From: Bacteroidota bacterium
Lineage (GTDB): Bacteria; Bacteroidota; Bacteroidia; AKYH767-A; 2013-40CM-41-45
Reading direction: 5' to 3'
Length of the DNA: 64,000 bases
Assembly: GCA_016720935.1 (NCBI GenBank)
Contig: JADKJP010000007.1
Coordinates: 186,001 to 250,000 of the forward strand
This document shows, piece by piece, positions 1 through 9,900 of this stretch. Both the position numbers and the translations under genes were made by a program. The notes beneath the pieces were generated by a model, which made no database searches, was not told the DNA's origin, and saw only the letters and a list, made by a program, of their open reading frames with translations. The stretch's first letter is position 1. The number at the start of each line of letters is the position of its first letter.

Positions 1-106
1 CCCGTTCCAAAACAACAGGCAAAGGATGATAATTGTGTGCTCCAAACTGATCTTCACGTTCCATCGCCTGTTCACTCAGGCTCTTTGTGGCAAGTACTGT
101 TTTCAT
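1..106 (-). CDS. rocD: Ornithine aminotransferase, N-terminal fragment (cut by window edge)
   Basis: Only the first 35 codons are inside the window; the gene continues leftward past base 1. The visible peptide carries DQFGAHNYHPLPVVLER, which I recognise as the conserved N-terminal stretch of class III PLP-dependent ornithine--oxo-acid transaminase. That enzyme converts ornithine and 2-oxoglutarate to glutamate semialdehyde and glutamate in arginine/proline metabolism. The catalytic lysine region is not visible, so function rests on the N-terminus. The ATG at 104-106 sits just downstream of a TACATTTG promoter element, which supports this start. Confidence 0.8.
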   Translation of the reverse strand, partial: MKTVLATKSLSEQAMEREDQFGAHNYHPLPVVLER

Positions 107-123
107 AAAAACTGATTAGAATG

Positions 124-131
124 CAAATGTA
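124..131 (-). promoter_or_regulatory. -7 promoter element of rocD (TACATTTG)
   Basis: On the minus strand TACATTTG matches the Bacteroidota -7 consensus TAnnTTTG exactly and lies 17 bases upstream of the rocD ATG. No clear TTG element is seen at -33, so the call rests on the -7 box alone. Confidence 0.45.
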
Positions 132-222
132 ATGAATTGGCCTGCTGAAAGCCAGTGAAATGGGGTTAAAACTTGCGATTTTAGCCTTATAAATCAATTT
201 TCAATGTTAATTTCGCAGCCAT

Positions 223-1650
223 ATGGATGAACCTATAAATAAAGGCAGCAGACTTGAAAATCTTCGTGTAATCGATGCTTCTTCCGATGGACAATCGGTA
301 GCACGAATGGACAATGCAGTGGTATTCATTGAAGGCGGAGTTCCTGGGGATCTTGTAGATGTTGAAGTCTACAGAAAAAAGAAGAAGTTTTTTGAAGCCA
401 GAATTGTAGCCTTTAAAGAAACCTCACCTGACCGACGGGATCCTATATGCACACATTTTGGAATTTGTGGTGGTTGCAAATGGCAACACATGAGTTATGA
501 AAAGCAATTGTTCTTTAAACAAGAACAGGTGGAACAGGCGCTTGTCAGAATTGGTAAAATAGAAATACCGGAGATTCGTCCGATTTTGGGTTCAAAGAAA
601 ACGGAGTTTTACAGAAACCGACTCGAATTTACCTTTTCCAACAAACGCTGGCTGACAAGGGAAGAAATTGGAACAGATGCTTCCGCTACTCAGGATGTTT
701 TGGGATTCCATGTACCCGGACGATTTGATAAAATTCTTGATGTGCAAAAATGTTATCTGCAGGATGATTTATCCAATCAGATTCGAAATGCCGTGAAACA
801 ATTTTGTATTGATCATCAATTTGAATTCTTTGACGTGATCAATCTCCATGGCTTCATGCGCAACCTGATCATCCGCTCTACTTCTACCGGGGAATGGATG
901 GTGAATGTCGTATTTCATGAAGACAAAAAGGAAGAGAGAAATTTGTTAATGAATTTTCTGAAAGATAAATTTCCTCAAATAACTTCCCTTCAATACATCA
1001 TCAATCCTAAAAGAAACGATACCGTATTCGATTTACCTGTGCACCTATTTTCAGGAAGGGATTATATTCTGGAAGAAATGGAAGGATTGAAATTTAAAAT
1101 AAGTGCCAAGTCCTTTTACCAGACGAATTCTGAACAAGCATACGAATTGTATAAAATAACCAGGGATTTTGCGGGATTAAACGGTAAGGAATTGGTTTAT
1201 GATTTATACACAGGTACCGGAACAATCGCTAATTTTATAGCCAGAAATGCCCGGCATGTGGTCGGTATTGAAAATGTTCCCGTTGCCATTGAAGACGCTA
1301 AGGAAAACGCGAAAGAAAACGGATTGTCCAATACAACATTCATTGCCGGGGATATAAAAGATACACTCACCTCCGCATTCGTTCTGGAACACGGACGACC
1401 GGACGTGATCATTACTGATCCTCCACGGGCCGGTATGCACCCGGATGTTGTTCGAAAAATGCTCGAATTATTTCCGGAAAAAATCGTTTATGTAAGTTGT
1501 AATCCGGGTACACAGGCAAGAGATCTGGCCATGCTGGATGAAAAATACAAAGTAGAAGCAATTCAACCGGTAGACATGTTTCCGCACACGACACATGTTG
1601 AAAATGTGGTCTTGCTCAAAAGAAAAGAAATAGCTGATCAATCGATTTAA
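223..1650 (+). CDS. rlmD: 23S rRNA (uracil-5-)-methyltransferase RlmD/RumA family
   Basis: SAM-dependent methyltransferase that makes 5-methyluridine in RNA; RumA/RlmD members act on 23S rRNA U1939. The 475-residue protein has an N-terminal TRAM domain (about residues 8-65) and an iron-sulfur motif with Cys76, Cys82, Cys85 and probably Cys177. It also has a SAM-binding DLYTGTGT (327-334), the DPPRAGMH motif (399-406), the catalytic cysteine in SCNPGT (Cys426) and a likely base Glu460 in HVEN. The cluster cysteines favour RlmD over TrmA, but RlmC-type specificity cannot be excluded. The NlpC/P60 gene begins on the base after this stop codon, so the two are probably co-transcribed. Confidence 0.9.
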   Translation: MDEPINKGSRLENLRVIDASSDGQSVARMDNAVVFIEGGVPGDLVDVEVYRKKKKFFEARIVAFKETSPDRRDPICTHFGICGGCKWQHMSYEKQLFFKQEQVEQALVRIGKIEIPEIRPILGSKKTEFYRNRLEFTFSNKRWLTREEIGTDASATQDVLGFHVPGRFDKILDVQKCYLQDDLSNQIRNAVKQFCIDHQFEFFDVINLHGFMRNLIIRSTSTGEWMVNVVFHEDKKEERNLLMNFLKDKFPQITSLQYIINPKRNDTVFDLPVHLFSGRDYILEEMEGLKFKISAKSFYQTNSEQAYELYKITRDFAGLNGKELVYDLYTGTGTIANFIARNARHVVGIENVPVAIEDAKENAKENGLSNTTFIAGDIKDTLTSAFVLEHGRPDVIITDPPRAGMHPDVVRKMLELFPEKIVYVSCNPGTQARDLAMLDEKYKVEAIQPVDMFPHTTHVENVVLLKRKEIADQSI

Positions 1651-2184
1651 ATGAAAACATTGCGATTGTTATTTTTCTTTTTTCTGATTTCCAGTCTTGC
1701 CGGCGCGCAGGATGGACATCCTATGGAAATGGAAGACAGTCAGGACAGGGAGCAACAACAGCTCGAATGGTGTTTCGTTTATTCCAACATGTTTGGCTAC
1801 GAAATTGAATACATCAACAACCCGCGACTATTTCAATCGATCGGAGAATGGATGGGAACTCCGTATAAATATTCCGGCGAGTCAGAAAAGGGAATCGACT
1901 GTTCAGGTTTTGTATGCCGGATGATGCAAGACTCTTATCACATTCTTCTCACAGGCAGCGCGCGGGATATTTATAAAAAAGTTAATCCAATAAAAAAAGG
2001 AGAGCTGCGTGAAGGCGACCTTGTTTTTTTTAAAATTAAAAAAGGCAGGATCTCCCATGTTGGAATTTATCTCGGTCAGAATAAATTCGCGCATGCCAGC
2101 ACTCAACTCGGAGTGACCATCAGTGATTTAACCGAACCCTATTATCAGAAATATTTCTATCAGGCCGGACGTATTAAGTCCTGA
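1651..2184 (+). CDS. Secreted NlpC/P60 cysteine peptidase (peptidoglycan hydrolase)
   Basis: A 177-residue exported protein with a signal peptide of about 19 residues (cleavage near AGA-QDG), a short acidic linker and one C-terminal NlpC/P60 domain. The catalytic cysteine is Cys84 in GIDCSGF, the histidine is His136 in ISHVGIYLG and the third polar residue is His148 in FAHAS. This family cuts the D-Glu to diamino-acid bond of peptidoglycan stem peptides in the periplasm. There is no separate SH3 or LysM targeting domain, so it is a minimal hydrolase. Its ATG directly follows the rlmD stop codon with no gap, and a phosphoribosyltransferase gene follows 19 bases later. The operon looks one of convenience rather than pathway. 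Confidence 0.88.
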   Translation: MKTLRLLFFFFLISSLAGAQDGHPMEMEDSQDREQQQLEWCFVYSNMFGYEIEYINNPRLFQSIGEWMGTPYKYSGESEKGIDCSGFVCRMMQDSYHILLTGSARDIYKKVNPIKKGELREGDLVFFKIKKGRISHVGIYLGQNKFAHASTQLGVTISDLTEPYYQKYFYQAGRIKS

Positions 2185-2203
2185 AATATAATCCCACGCA
2201 ACC

Positions 2204-2710
2204 ATGGAAAGTACAAACACCATTCTTCTCAGTTCAAAACAGATTCAACAGCGCATTGACCGAATTGCTTATCAGGTGTATGAAGACAATACCGAAGAAA
2301 AAGAAATCATAGTTGCCGGGATTCGTTCTACCGGATACCAGGTTGCAGAAATGCTCTCCGCCGTTTTGAAAAAAATAGCGCCTTTTAATATTCAGCTTAT
2401 CGATGTTCAGCTCGACAAGCATTCTCAGACCATGAGTGAAATCCGAATACCATTAACGGGTGCACAATTGCAGGGTAAAGTGATTATACTTGTAGATGAT
2501 GTTCTGAACTCAGGTAAAACGATGATGTACGCTTTAAAACCTTTCCTGGCCGCGGATATCAAAAAAATAAGAACAGCAGTTTTGGTTGACCGGAACCACC
2601 GTCGTTACCCGATCGCTGCAGATTATGTCGGGCATTCATTGGCCACAACATTACAGGAACATGTAACGGTGGAAATCGAAAATGGTAAAGCCTCCGCGAT
2701 TTTAAGTTGA
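2204..2710 (+). CDS. PyrR-like phosphoribosyltransferase family protein
   Basis: A 168-residue type I phosphoribosyltransferase fold protein. The PRPP-binding loop is VILVDDVLNSGKTM (about residues 94-107), preceded by the IRSTGY loop near residue 41. Size and motif order resemble PyrR, the bifunctional pyr attenuator and uracil phosphoribosyltransferase. Proteins of this type in Bacteroidota are usually left without a defined substrate, so the base used is unknown. It is the third gene in the rlmD/NlpC run (19-base gap). Its 3' end overlaps the convergent aroK 3' end by 9 bases, so neither gene has room for its own terminator here. Confidence 0.8.
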   Translation: MESTNTILLSSKQIQQRIDRIAYQVYEDNTEEKEIIVAGIRSTGYQVAEMLSAVLKKIAPFNIQLIDVQLDKHSQTMSEIRIPLTGAQLQGKVIILVDDVLNSGKTMMYALKPFLAADIKKIRTAVLVDRNHRRYPIAADYVGHSLATTLQEHVTVEIENGKASAILS

Positions 2711-3223
2711 TTCCTTTTCCAGAATTTTCTGGACTTCACTTGTCAGCATTTTTACATCCAGACTGGCAGCGCTGACTTTCAGCTGTGCCTGATCATATAC
2801 AGGAACCCGATCAATCAGGTGATTCTGGATTTGTTCCATGAGATCAACATCTGAAATATTTTCGATCAAAGGTCTCCCCTTTCTGTTTCTCACAAGGCGG
2901 TGAAAAAGTAATCCTGCATTGGCTTCCAGATAAATGGTCAATCCATGATCATTCATCCATTCCATGTTGTCAAAATAACACGGCAAACCTCCACCTGTAG
3001 AAATCACCTGATTTGTTTCTTCTGACAAATTCCGGATGAGTTTTTTTTCCATCAGACGAAATTCTTCCGGTCCGGGTGCAAAGAAAAGTTCCGCGATGGT
3101 TTTCCCGGTTTGTTTTTCGATCAATTGATCGGTATCCACAAAAGAATAGTTCAGTGTTTTAGCAAGCGCGTCACCGGTTTTGGATTTGCCACTGCCCATG
3201 TAACCTATCAGAAAGATATTCAT
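2702..3223 (-). CDS. aroK: Shikimate kinase
   Basis: Cytoplasmic enzyme that phosphorylates shikimate at O3 with ATP, in the chorismate pathway. The 173-residue length is typical. The P-loop GYMGSGKS lies at residues 7-14, followed by the shikimate/Mg-binding VDTDQLIE near residue 30, the GGGLP motif near residue 77 and the lid region with RKGRPL. The start lies 10 bases downstream of the antiporter stop codon on the same strand, so it is probably the last gene of the universal stress protein, antiporter and aroK operon. Its end overlaps the convergent phosphoribosyltransferase gene. Confidence 0.92.
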   Translation of the reverse strand: MNIFLIGYMGSGKSKTGDALAKTLNYSFVDTDQLIEKQTGKTIAELFFAPGPEEFRLMEKKLIRNLSEETNQVISTGGGLPCYFDNMEWMNDHGLTIYLEANAGLLFHRLVRNRKGRPLIENISDVDLMEQIQNHLIDRVPVYDQAQLKVSAASLDVKMLTSEVQKILEKEST

Positions 3224-3233
3224 ACAGAATTGA

Positions 3234-4466
3234 TCAGCGTGCTAAGATGCGACGAATGGAAGGACCACTCGCAAGACTGGTTACAAGTGCCATGACCACC
3301 AATGCGACAAACAATTCTACCTGGATAATTCCTGCCCTGAATGCCAGCGTTCCGAGGATGATTTCCATGGCACCACGTGCGTTCATGCCCATTCCTACCG
3401 CGGCGGAATCGCGGAAATTCAATCCTCCGGCCATAGCACCACCAGTGGCACCAACAATTTTTCCCAAACAGGCAAGGAATAGAACCATGAGAATTAATCC
3501 CAGATTAAAATGTTCAATAAAGTTTACATACAATCCAATGCTCACCATAAACAACGGAGCGAAGATGTTCGTGACGAACTGGTGGATAATTTCCCTTGCT
3601 CTTTCATGAAGATGAACACTGTCACCCAATGCAATGCCCATGATAAAGGCGCCCAGAATGGCATGAATCCCGATACTTTCCGTGAAGGAAGCCGCGAGAA
3701 AACACAAACCCAATCCAATCGACAACACACCACCCGGCCAGCTGAATTTCTGTTGTATGAACGGAAGAATACGGTTTAATATTTTCCTCCCGATCGTTAA
3801 CATGAAAATTCCGAAAATACAGATGTAAAGTATCGTCAACCCGATATCGGTTCCGACACCTTTATTCTCAACAAGAGCGAGTACTACCGAAAAGATGAGC
3901 CAGCCAAGAAGATCATTAAACATGGCGGATGCCATGATGAGCATTCCGATTTTGGTTTTGTACATATTCAGATCCATCAGAATCCTTGCAATTACCGGCA
4001 ATGCTGTGATGGATAATGCTGTTCCAAAAAACAAAGAAAAAACAAGAGGAGAAACATGGGGATCACGGAGAAAAAATTCCGGCCATTGCCAGGAAATCCA
4101 AAAACCAAGACTGAATGGAACAATCATGCTTGTCAGGCTTGTGGAAAGGGCCAGTCTGCCTTGTTTCAGCATAACAGGGAGCTGCACTTCCATTCCCGCG
4201 ACAAAGAGCAGCATCACCACGCTAAGCTTTACAATCGCTTTCAGTGATATTGCAACCGGTCCGGTGGATGGGAACAATTCACTATAAGCTTCCGGAAAAA
4301 ATGTCCCGAATAATGTTGGTCCAAGAAGGATGCCTACAATCATTTCACCCATGACCACCGGTAAACCAAAACGGCGTCCCAGTTCAGCGAGCAAACGCGA
4401 AGACAATAATAATATACCAATGGAAAGGAAAAGCACCACCACTTCATGGTGCGAAAGATCATTCAT
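3234..4466 (-). CDS. Cation/proton antiporter, CPA2 (KefB/NapA-like) family
   Basis: About 410 residues with roughly twelve hydrophobic segments and no C-terminal TrkA-N domain. Family features include GEMIVGILLGPTLFG in the first third, the FFGTALSITALPVIARIL crossover segment and AVGMGMNARGAMEIIL near the C-terminus, all typical of monovalent cation:H+ antiporters. An ATG at 4491-4493 is also in frame, but 4466 is preferred: it leaves a 1-base gap after the upstream universal stress gene and gives a protein starting MNDLSHHE, whereas the longer form would overlap that gene by 26 bases. Pairing with a tandem Usp protein suggests Usp-linked control of ion homeostasis (inference). Confidence 0.85.
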   Translation of the reverse strand: MNDLSHHEVVVLFLSIGILLLSSRLLAELGRRFGLPVVMGEMIVGILLGPTLFGTFFPEAYSELFPSTGPVAISLKAIVKLSVVMLLFVAGMEVQLPVMLKQGRLALSTSLTSMIVPFSLGFWISWQWPEFFLRDPHVSPLVFSLFFGTALSITALPVIARILMDLNMYKTKIGMLIMASAMFNDLLGWLIFSVVLALVENKGVGTDIGLTILYICIFGIFMLTIGRKILNRILPFIQQKFSWPGGVLSIGLGLCFLAASFTESIGIHAILGAFIMGIALGDSVHLHERAREIIHQFVTNIFAPLFMVSIGLYVNFIEHFNLGLILMVLFLACLGKIVGATGGAMAGGLNFRDSAAVGMGMNARGAMEIILGTLAFRAGIIQVELFVALVVMALVTSLASGPSIRRILAR

Positions 4467-4467
4467 A

Positions 4468-5337
4468 TTACTCAACGTTCCGTGTATGCACAATCAACAT
4501 ATTGCAAGGCATATCGGCCAGCATGTATTCAATATCGTGTGTAAAAATGCGGTCGAAAATACTGAGCGAATGATCGGGAGAATTTACAACAAGCAAATCC
4601 GCCTCTTGTTCGGATGCAAATTTTGAAATGGTATGCCCCGCTCTACCGCTGATAATTTTATGATGCACACGTATTGACCCTGGGGATATTTTGCTCAACA
4701 TTCCTGACATCCTTGAGTTTTCTTCGCTGATCACTTCGTTTCGGATCTGGTTGCCTTCAGGTTCTGTACTGTCTTCCGCCATACTCATTGACATGGCAGG
4801 AATATCCACTTCATCAACAATCGTCATTTCGCTGGCTCCTTCCCTGTTTGCGAAGTAGATTGCTGTATTCAGAGTATTTAAAGTTTTTTGATGTTCGTGT
4901 CCGTTGACCACAATTTTTCTGAAAGGACGAGGTTGCACGGAAGGCCTGATGAGCATTAATACACAACATTTCGCCTTTCTGCTGATCTCGCGTGAAATGG
5001 AGCCCATGTAGTATTTAAGTACATTTTCCTTTTCGAGAGCACCGATAATCAGGAGGTCTACTATCTCACGTTTGCAAACAGTAAGAATGGAATCAACAGG
5101 ATTTCCCTGTTCCCAGGCGATCAAAGAATTGGTATCATTAAAACCATATTGATTGAGCAAACCCGTCAGCTGACGCTGCTTATCCGAAGTTTTCTTCCCT
5201 ACATGAATGAACACAGCCCTTGCCTGATGCGTCTCAGTAAGCCTTTTGGTCTCTGCTATCAATTGCTCCAGCCTTGGTGAAAAAGCAATCGCGAGTGCAA
5301 TCGTATCAAACGGGTATGAAGGTCTTCCTTTGATCAT
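4468..5337 (-). CDS. Universal stress protein with two UspA domains
   Basis: A 289-residue protein made of two UspA-like alpha/beta domains, about residues 8-140 and 150-287. The end of the first domain has the GSISREISRKAKCCVLMLI segment, where Usp proteins carry a G-2x-G-9x-G(S/T) nucleotide loop. The second domain ends AEQEADLLVVNSP...MLADMPCNMLIV-like, but its glycine loop is not evident, so ATP binding may be confined to the first domain or absent. It is first in an apparent operon with the antiporter and aroK and has a good promoter directly upstream. Confidence 0.85.
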   Translation of the reverse strand: MIKGRPSYPFDTIALAIAFSPRLEQLIAETKRLTETHQARAVFIHVGKKTSDKQRQLTGLLNQYGFNDTNSLIAWEQGNPVDSILTVCKREIVDLLIIGALEKENVLKYYMGSISREISRKAKCCVLMLIRPSVQPRPFRKIVVNGHEHQKTLNTLNTAIYFANREGASEMTIVDEVDIPAMSMSMAEDSTEPEGNQIRNEVISEENSRMSGMLSKISPGSIRVHHKIISGRAGHTISKFASEQEADLLVVNSPDHSLSIFDRIFTHDIEYMLADMPCNMLIVHTRNVE

Positions 5338-5361
5338 AGAATGCAGGATTAAGTACTCCTA

Positions 5362-5392
5362 CAAATCTAACTTTATTCGGTTAAATACCAAA
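5362..5392 (-). promoter_or_regulatory. Promoter of the Usp/antiporter/aroK operon
   Basis: On the minus strand a TTTG at -33 (5392-5389) is followed after 19 bases by TAGATTTG (5369-5362), an exact TAnnTTTG match. The predicted leader to the ATG at 5337 is about 20 bases. Confidence 0.7.
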
Positions 5393-5472
5393 TAAAAAAA
5401 GGGAGAATCTTGATGAAAAATGAGGCCAAAATTACATTTTCAAAAGGCAATGGATCAGATCTTCAATCTTCT

Positions 5473-5508
5473 CCAAACTTTGAACATCGAACTTTGAACA
5501 TTGAACAA
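5473..5508. repeat. Short direct repeats of AACTTTGAACAT
   Basis: Two imperfect tandem copies of AACTTTGAACATyG followed by a third partial TTGAACAA, between the Usp promoter and the end of the TerC gene. A related low-complexity array built on GTTCAA/GAAGTT lies at 57435-57570, also at a gene end. Confidence 0.6.
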
Positions 5509-5511
5509 ATT

Positions 5512-6237
5512 CTACAAGGATTGATGATTCAATCTCCTCATCCGGATATTTAACAACTCAACGATGAGCGAGAATGCCATGGCAACATACATGTAACTCT
5601 TGTCGACATGAACATGCACTCCTTCAAGAATCAGCAGTACACCAATGCAAACAAGAAACACAAGTGCCAGCATCTTTAAAGTTGGAAACTTGTTGATGAA
5701 ATTGCTCACATACGGAGCAAAGAGAAGCATCACAAACATAGAAATGACAACGGCTGTAATCATTACTACAATATCCCTGCTCAATCCAACTGCTGTAAGG
5801 ATACTGTCGAAGGAGAAAATGATATCAATAATTGTAATCTGAAGAATCGCCTGGCTTACGGTCATCTTTCGCTCCTTCTCTGCTTCAGGACCATGATCCT
5901 TTCCTTTGAGTTTGTGATAGATTTCCTTAACTGTTTTATAAACAAGGAATACACCCCCGCTAAACAAAATCAGATCACGACCACTCGGACCAAAGCTACC
6001 GATGTAAAATAAAGGATCAACAAGATGAACCAACCAGGAAATTCCCAACAAAAGCAAGACACGAAAAACCATGGCCAGCATCAATCCGATGGTCCGGGCT
6101 TTCTGCTGATCTTTTTTAGGGAGGTAACTACAAAGTATCGCGATGAAAATAATATTGTCGATACCAAGTATGATTTCCAGTAAAACCAGAGTTACCAGGC
6201 CAATCATTCCATCCACCGAAAACAAGGTAAGCAGCAT
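5512..6237 (-). CDS. TerC family integral membrane protein
   Basis: A 241-residue protein with about seven hydrophobic segments. It contains the TerC family acidic membrane motifs EIILGIDNIIFI (residues 21-32) and DIIFSFDSILTAVGL (about 137-151). The family includes tellurite-resistance TerC and, in characterised cases, manganese exporters; conserved membrane aspartates probably bind a metal. A lysine-rich cytoplasmic loop lies at about residues 105-125. No other ter genes are nearby, so a general metal-export or membrane-maintenance role is more likely than tellurite resistance (inference). It is transcribed alone, with no convincing TAnnTTTG box found upstream. Confidence 0.85.
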   Translation of the reverse strand: MLLTLFSVDGMIGLVTLVLLEIILGIDNIIFIAILCSYLPKKDQQKARTIGLMLAMVFRVLLLLGISWLVHLVDPLFYIGSFGPSGRDLILFSGGVFLVYKTVKEIYHKLKGKDHGPEAEKERKMTVSQAILQITIIDIIFSFDSILTAVGLSRDIVVMITAVVISMFVMLLFAPYVSNFINKFPTLKMLALVFLVCIGVLLILEGVHVHVDKSYMYVAMAFSLIVELLNIRMRRLNHQSL

Positions 6238-6371
6238 AGGAGCTTTTTAATCGTTTGAGAATTTCTTTTTAATAAAAATCAAAGGTTTGAGCATGGATGG
6301 AATTCGTTTGAAAATAAGCCATGCAAGCGTACACAACAAACAATTACACCGAAACTCAAACCTTCCTGTAG

Positions 6372-6445
6372 TCGGGGTGGCGGGATTCGAACCCACGGCC
6401 TCCAGCACCCCATGCTGGCGCGCTACCAGGCTACGCTACACCCCG
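6372..6445 (-). tRNA. tRNA-Pro (anticodon GGG)
   Basis: On the minus strand the cloverleaf reads with acceptor arm CGGGGTG/CACCCCG, D arm GTAGCGTAGCCTGGTAGC, anticodon stem CCAGC/GCTGG around loop ATGGGGT (anticodon GGG), and T arm GTGGGTTCGAATCCCGC. The discriminator base is A. The 3' CCA is not encoded and must be added after transcription. It is a single tRNA gene, with no integrase or direct repeat of its 3' end nearby. Confidence 0.95.
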
Positions 6446-6904
6446 ATTCAACCGAAATTTTAATCAAAATTCCGTGTCTGTTAAACCAGTTTTTCCTGAA
6501 TAAACCAATTCCGTTAAAACTCCCCGGATCGCGTTTATTTCAAAATTTCGAGGTGCAAATGTATCAAATTATTGAACTAAAAATGGAATGGCAAAGTGTA
6601 ATTAAATCACTTAATGCAGGTTCCAGAAAAGGATTCTATTGTCCCTGAAAAATAAGCGGGTTTTTCTTACAAGTATTTTTTACTCAAAGACGATCCATTT
6701 TTTTCCGCTGTCCGCATTCCTGAATTGATTTCAAACATTGGATATGCAGGAATTAATTCAATTCACCAAATTCTTACAAGAGGCTGTTGATGAGGCCATT
6801 CGATTACTTCTCCTAAAGCATTAGGGTAGTTTTAGTGTGTAGAAAAAGTGGTGTGTCGACGTGCCGTGCTCCCAGGCATTTTTCCACCACATAATTCGAA
6901 GAGC
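6446..6904. other. Intergenic region between tRNA-Pro and the giant PKD gene
   Basis: About 460 bases with no supported gene. It holds a likely minus-strand tRNA promoter near 6556-6563. A 78-codon ORF at 6412-6648 runs into the tRNA in antisense and is judged spurious. An imperfect TAGTTTTA at 6827-6834 could belong to the PKD gene but has no -33 partner. Confidence 0.6.
6556..6563 (-). promoter_or_regulatory. Likely -7 promoter element for tRNA-Pro (TACATTTG)
   Basis: On the minus strand TACATTTGCA is an exact TAnnTTTG match followed by CA, as I recall for stable-RNA promoters of this phylum. It lies about 110 bases upstream of the mature tRNA 5' end, so a removable leader is implied. The -33 box is weak. 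Confidence 0.45.
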
Positions 6905-9900
6905 ATGAAACGAAATTTACACAGAAAATTCCTGGTAATCATCGTACTGGTACTTGGCCTGATTTCTTCAATTAATGTTCGCGCAAGTCATACGATGGGC
7001 GCCGACCTTACTTATGAATGTCTGGGCGGCAACACCTACAAGATCACCTTGTCATTTTACCGGGATTGCATCGGTATCGCGGCACCCGCGAATCCGTTTG
7101 TAACAATAAATTCCGCTACATGCGGTCAAAGCCTCGGCGTGACTTGTTACCCTCGCCCTGGTACCGGTCAGGAAGTAACTCCCGCATGTTCAAGTTCGGT
7201 TACTACCTGCAATGGCGGATCATTTACGGGAATCCAGGAATGGGTATATGACGGAATCATCACCCTTCCTATGCAATGCTCCGATTGGATCTTCTCTTAT
7301 TCCCTGTGTTGCAGAAATGCGGCGATTACCACGATTACAACTCCGGGTTCCAGCACATTCTATATATATGCTACCCTGAACAACCTGATCACCCCTTGCA
7401 ACAGTTCCCCTACATTTTCCAATAAACCTGTTCCTTTCATTTGTCGTGGTCAGCAATATTGTTTTAACCATGGAGCTTACGATACAGATGGTGACTCCCT
7501 GGTTTACCAATTGATTACTCCGAAACAAACTGCAGGTACCAATGTGAATTACATTGCTCCTTACAACGCCAGCAACCCATTAAATTCGCTTCCTGCCACA
7601 AGTTTCAATGCTGCGACAGGAGATATCTGCATGACACCGCAAGCGTTGGAAGTAACTGTGATGGCAGTAAATGTCCTTGAATACAGAAATGGTGTTTTAA
7701 TCGGTAGTGTTGAACGTGACCTTCAGATTACAGTGATGAACTGTATGAATACACTTCCGACACTTACCGGTATTAACGGTACCAATAATTTCTCTATCAC
7801 TATATGCGCGAATCAGCAGACCTGCTTCAACATCTTTTCCAATGATGTGGATCCGGGTCAGCAACTTTCTGTTACCTGGGACTATGGTATCCCGGGAGCG
7901 ACTTTCTCTACCGATACCACTCTTCATCCAACAGGAACATTCTGCTGGACACCAACTTCTGCGGACATCGGAAACTCTTATTCATTTACAGTTCGGGTTG
8001 CTGACGATGCCTGTCCTTATATTGGTAGTCAGATCTATTCTTATACAGTTAATGTTGTCGGAATCCAGGTCAACGCCGGACCCGATCAGCAAATTGCTTG
8101 TAGTGACCTTGCCACACTAACGGCCAATGCGACCGGTGGTAGTGGTACATATACTTATTTATGGAACAACGGATCAACAATGCAATCCATCACAGTCGGT
8201 TCAGGAACCTGGGTTGTAACAGCAAGCGACGGTAGTTGTACAGCAACTGATACAGTTGTGGTAACCATGCCATTTATCCCTACTGCTGCATTCACCTACA
8301 CTCCTACTTCCTGTGTGAACAGTCCGATCCATTTTACTGATCAGTCCACTACTCCCGGAGGTATCATCTGGTCATGGCATTGGGACTTTGGCGATGGTTT
8401 CACTTCAACCATCCAAAACCCAATCCACCAATACGGTTCTCCGGGTACTTATGATGTAGCCTTGATTATAGAAAATACACTCGGCTGTCTGGATACACTT
8501 GTTCAGCAAGTTGTAATTGTAGCCCCTCCTGTCGCGGATTTTGCAGCTTCCAATTCTTGTATCAATACAGCTGTCGCGTTTACTGATCAAACCAGTCCCG
8601 CATCCAATACATGGAACTGGGATTTTGGTGATGGTAACACTTCGACTTTACAGAATCCAAGCAATGTATATGATACTGCAGGTACATATATAGTAACGCT
8701 TATCTCCGGTGATGCAGCAGGTTGTATGGATACAGTTCAACATCCGGTTACAATTTATCCATTACCGGTAGCAAATGCAGGTGCCGATCAAACAATCTGT
8801 GCCGGAACTTCCGCTACTTTGAATGCAACAGGTGGTGGTACTTACACATGGCAACCTGGTGGTGGCAGCGGTTCAACTGTTGTTGTCAATCCGGGAGGTT
8901 CTGGTTCATACGTAGTCACAGTTACTGATGCAAATGGTTGTCAGGCTCGTGATACAGTGAATGTAAATGTGAACCCTGTCCCTTCTGTTTCTGCAGGTGC
9001 CGACCGATTCCTTTGCGCAGGTGGAACTGTGAATCTCTCAGCCAGTGGTGCACTCAATTACACCTGGATGCCAGGCGGATATACTACTCAGACAATCACC
9101 GTTGACCCGGCAGTTACTACACAATATACAGTAGTAGGAACTGATGGCAACGGATGTACTTACTCAGATATAGTTGCAGTAAACGTTGGCCAGCTTCCTA
9201 CAGTCAGCATCGGTCCTGATGTTGACATCTGTAGCGGGGCGAGCGCGACACTGAATGCAAGTGGTGGTGTAACATATACATGGAGCCCTTCCGGTGATAC
9301 CAGTTCTGTCATAACCGTGAATCCTTCCGGATCTGCTACTTATACTGTTACCGCATCCGATGCAGCCGGCTGTACCGCTTCTGCAACAGTAAACGTGAAT
9401 GTGCATACTCCTCCTCCTGTAAATCTGCAATCCTTCTTCCTTTGCGCGGGTTCCGTTGCAACATTGGATGCAGGTCCTGGCGGAGTTTCATATCAATGGA
9501 CACCCAATGGTCAAACCACACAGGTCATTAATATTTCAGGTGGCGGAACTTACGGTGTTGTTGTTACAGACGCCTTTGGTTGCAGTGCAAGTGCTTCCTG
9601 TAATGTAAATACAGGCTCCTCCATTTCCATCAATCTGGGAAATGTGGCCTTCTGTCAGGGCGACAGTGCAACACTTGATGCAGGTTATTCGGGTATGACT
9701 TATTCCTGGACTAACGGTGCAACTACTCAAACAATCGTTGTAAATACGGCCGGTACATATGGTGTTACAGTAACGGACACATCAGGTTGTAGCGGAGCGA
9801 TTACTGTGACAGCTCAGGTAAATCAATTACCGGTTGTAAACTTCAGTTCAACCTCCGTTTGTATTGGTGGTACAACGCAATTTACGGATGCATCTTCAGT

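Noticed and set aside
5512..6237. Tellurite-resistance operon
   Set aside because: Only a TerC-family gene is present; no terA, terB, terD or terZ was seen.
6412..6648. 78-codon + strand ORF
   Set aside because: It starts inside the tRNA-Pro gene in antisense and has no protein-like features or promoter.
6372..6904. Genomic island integrated at tRNA-Pro
   Set aside because: No integrase and no direct repeat of the tRNA 3' end was seen around the giant gene.
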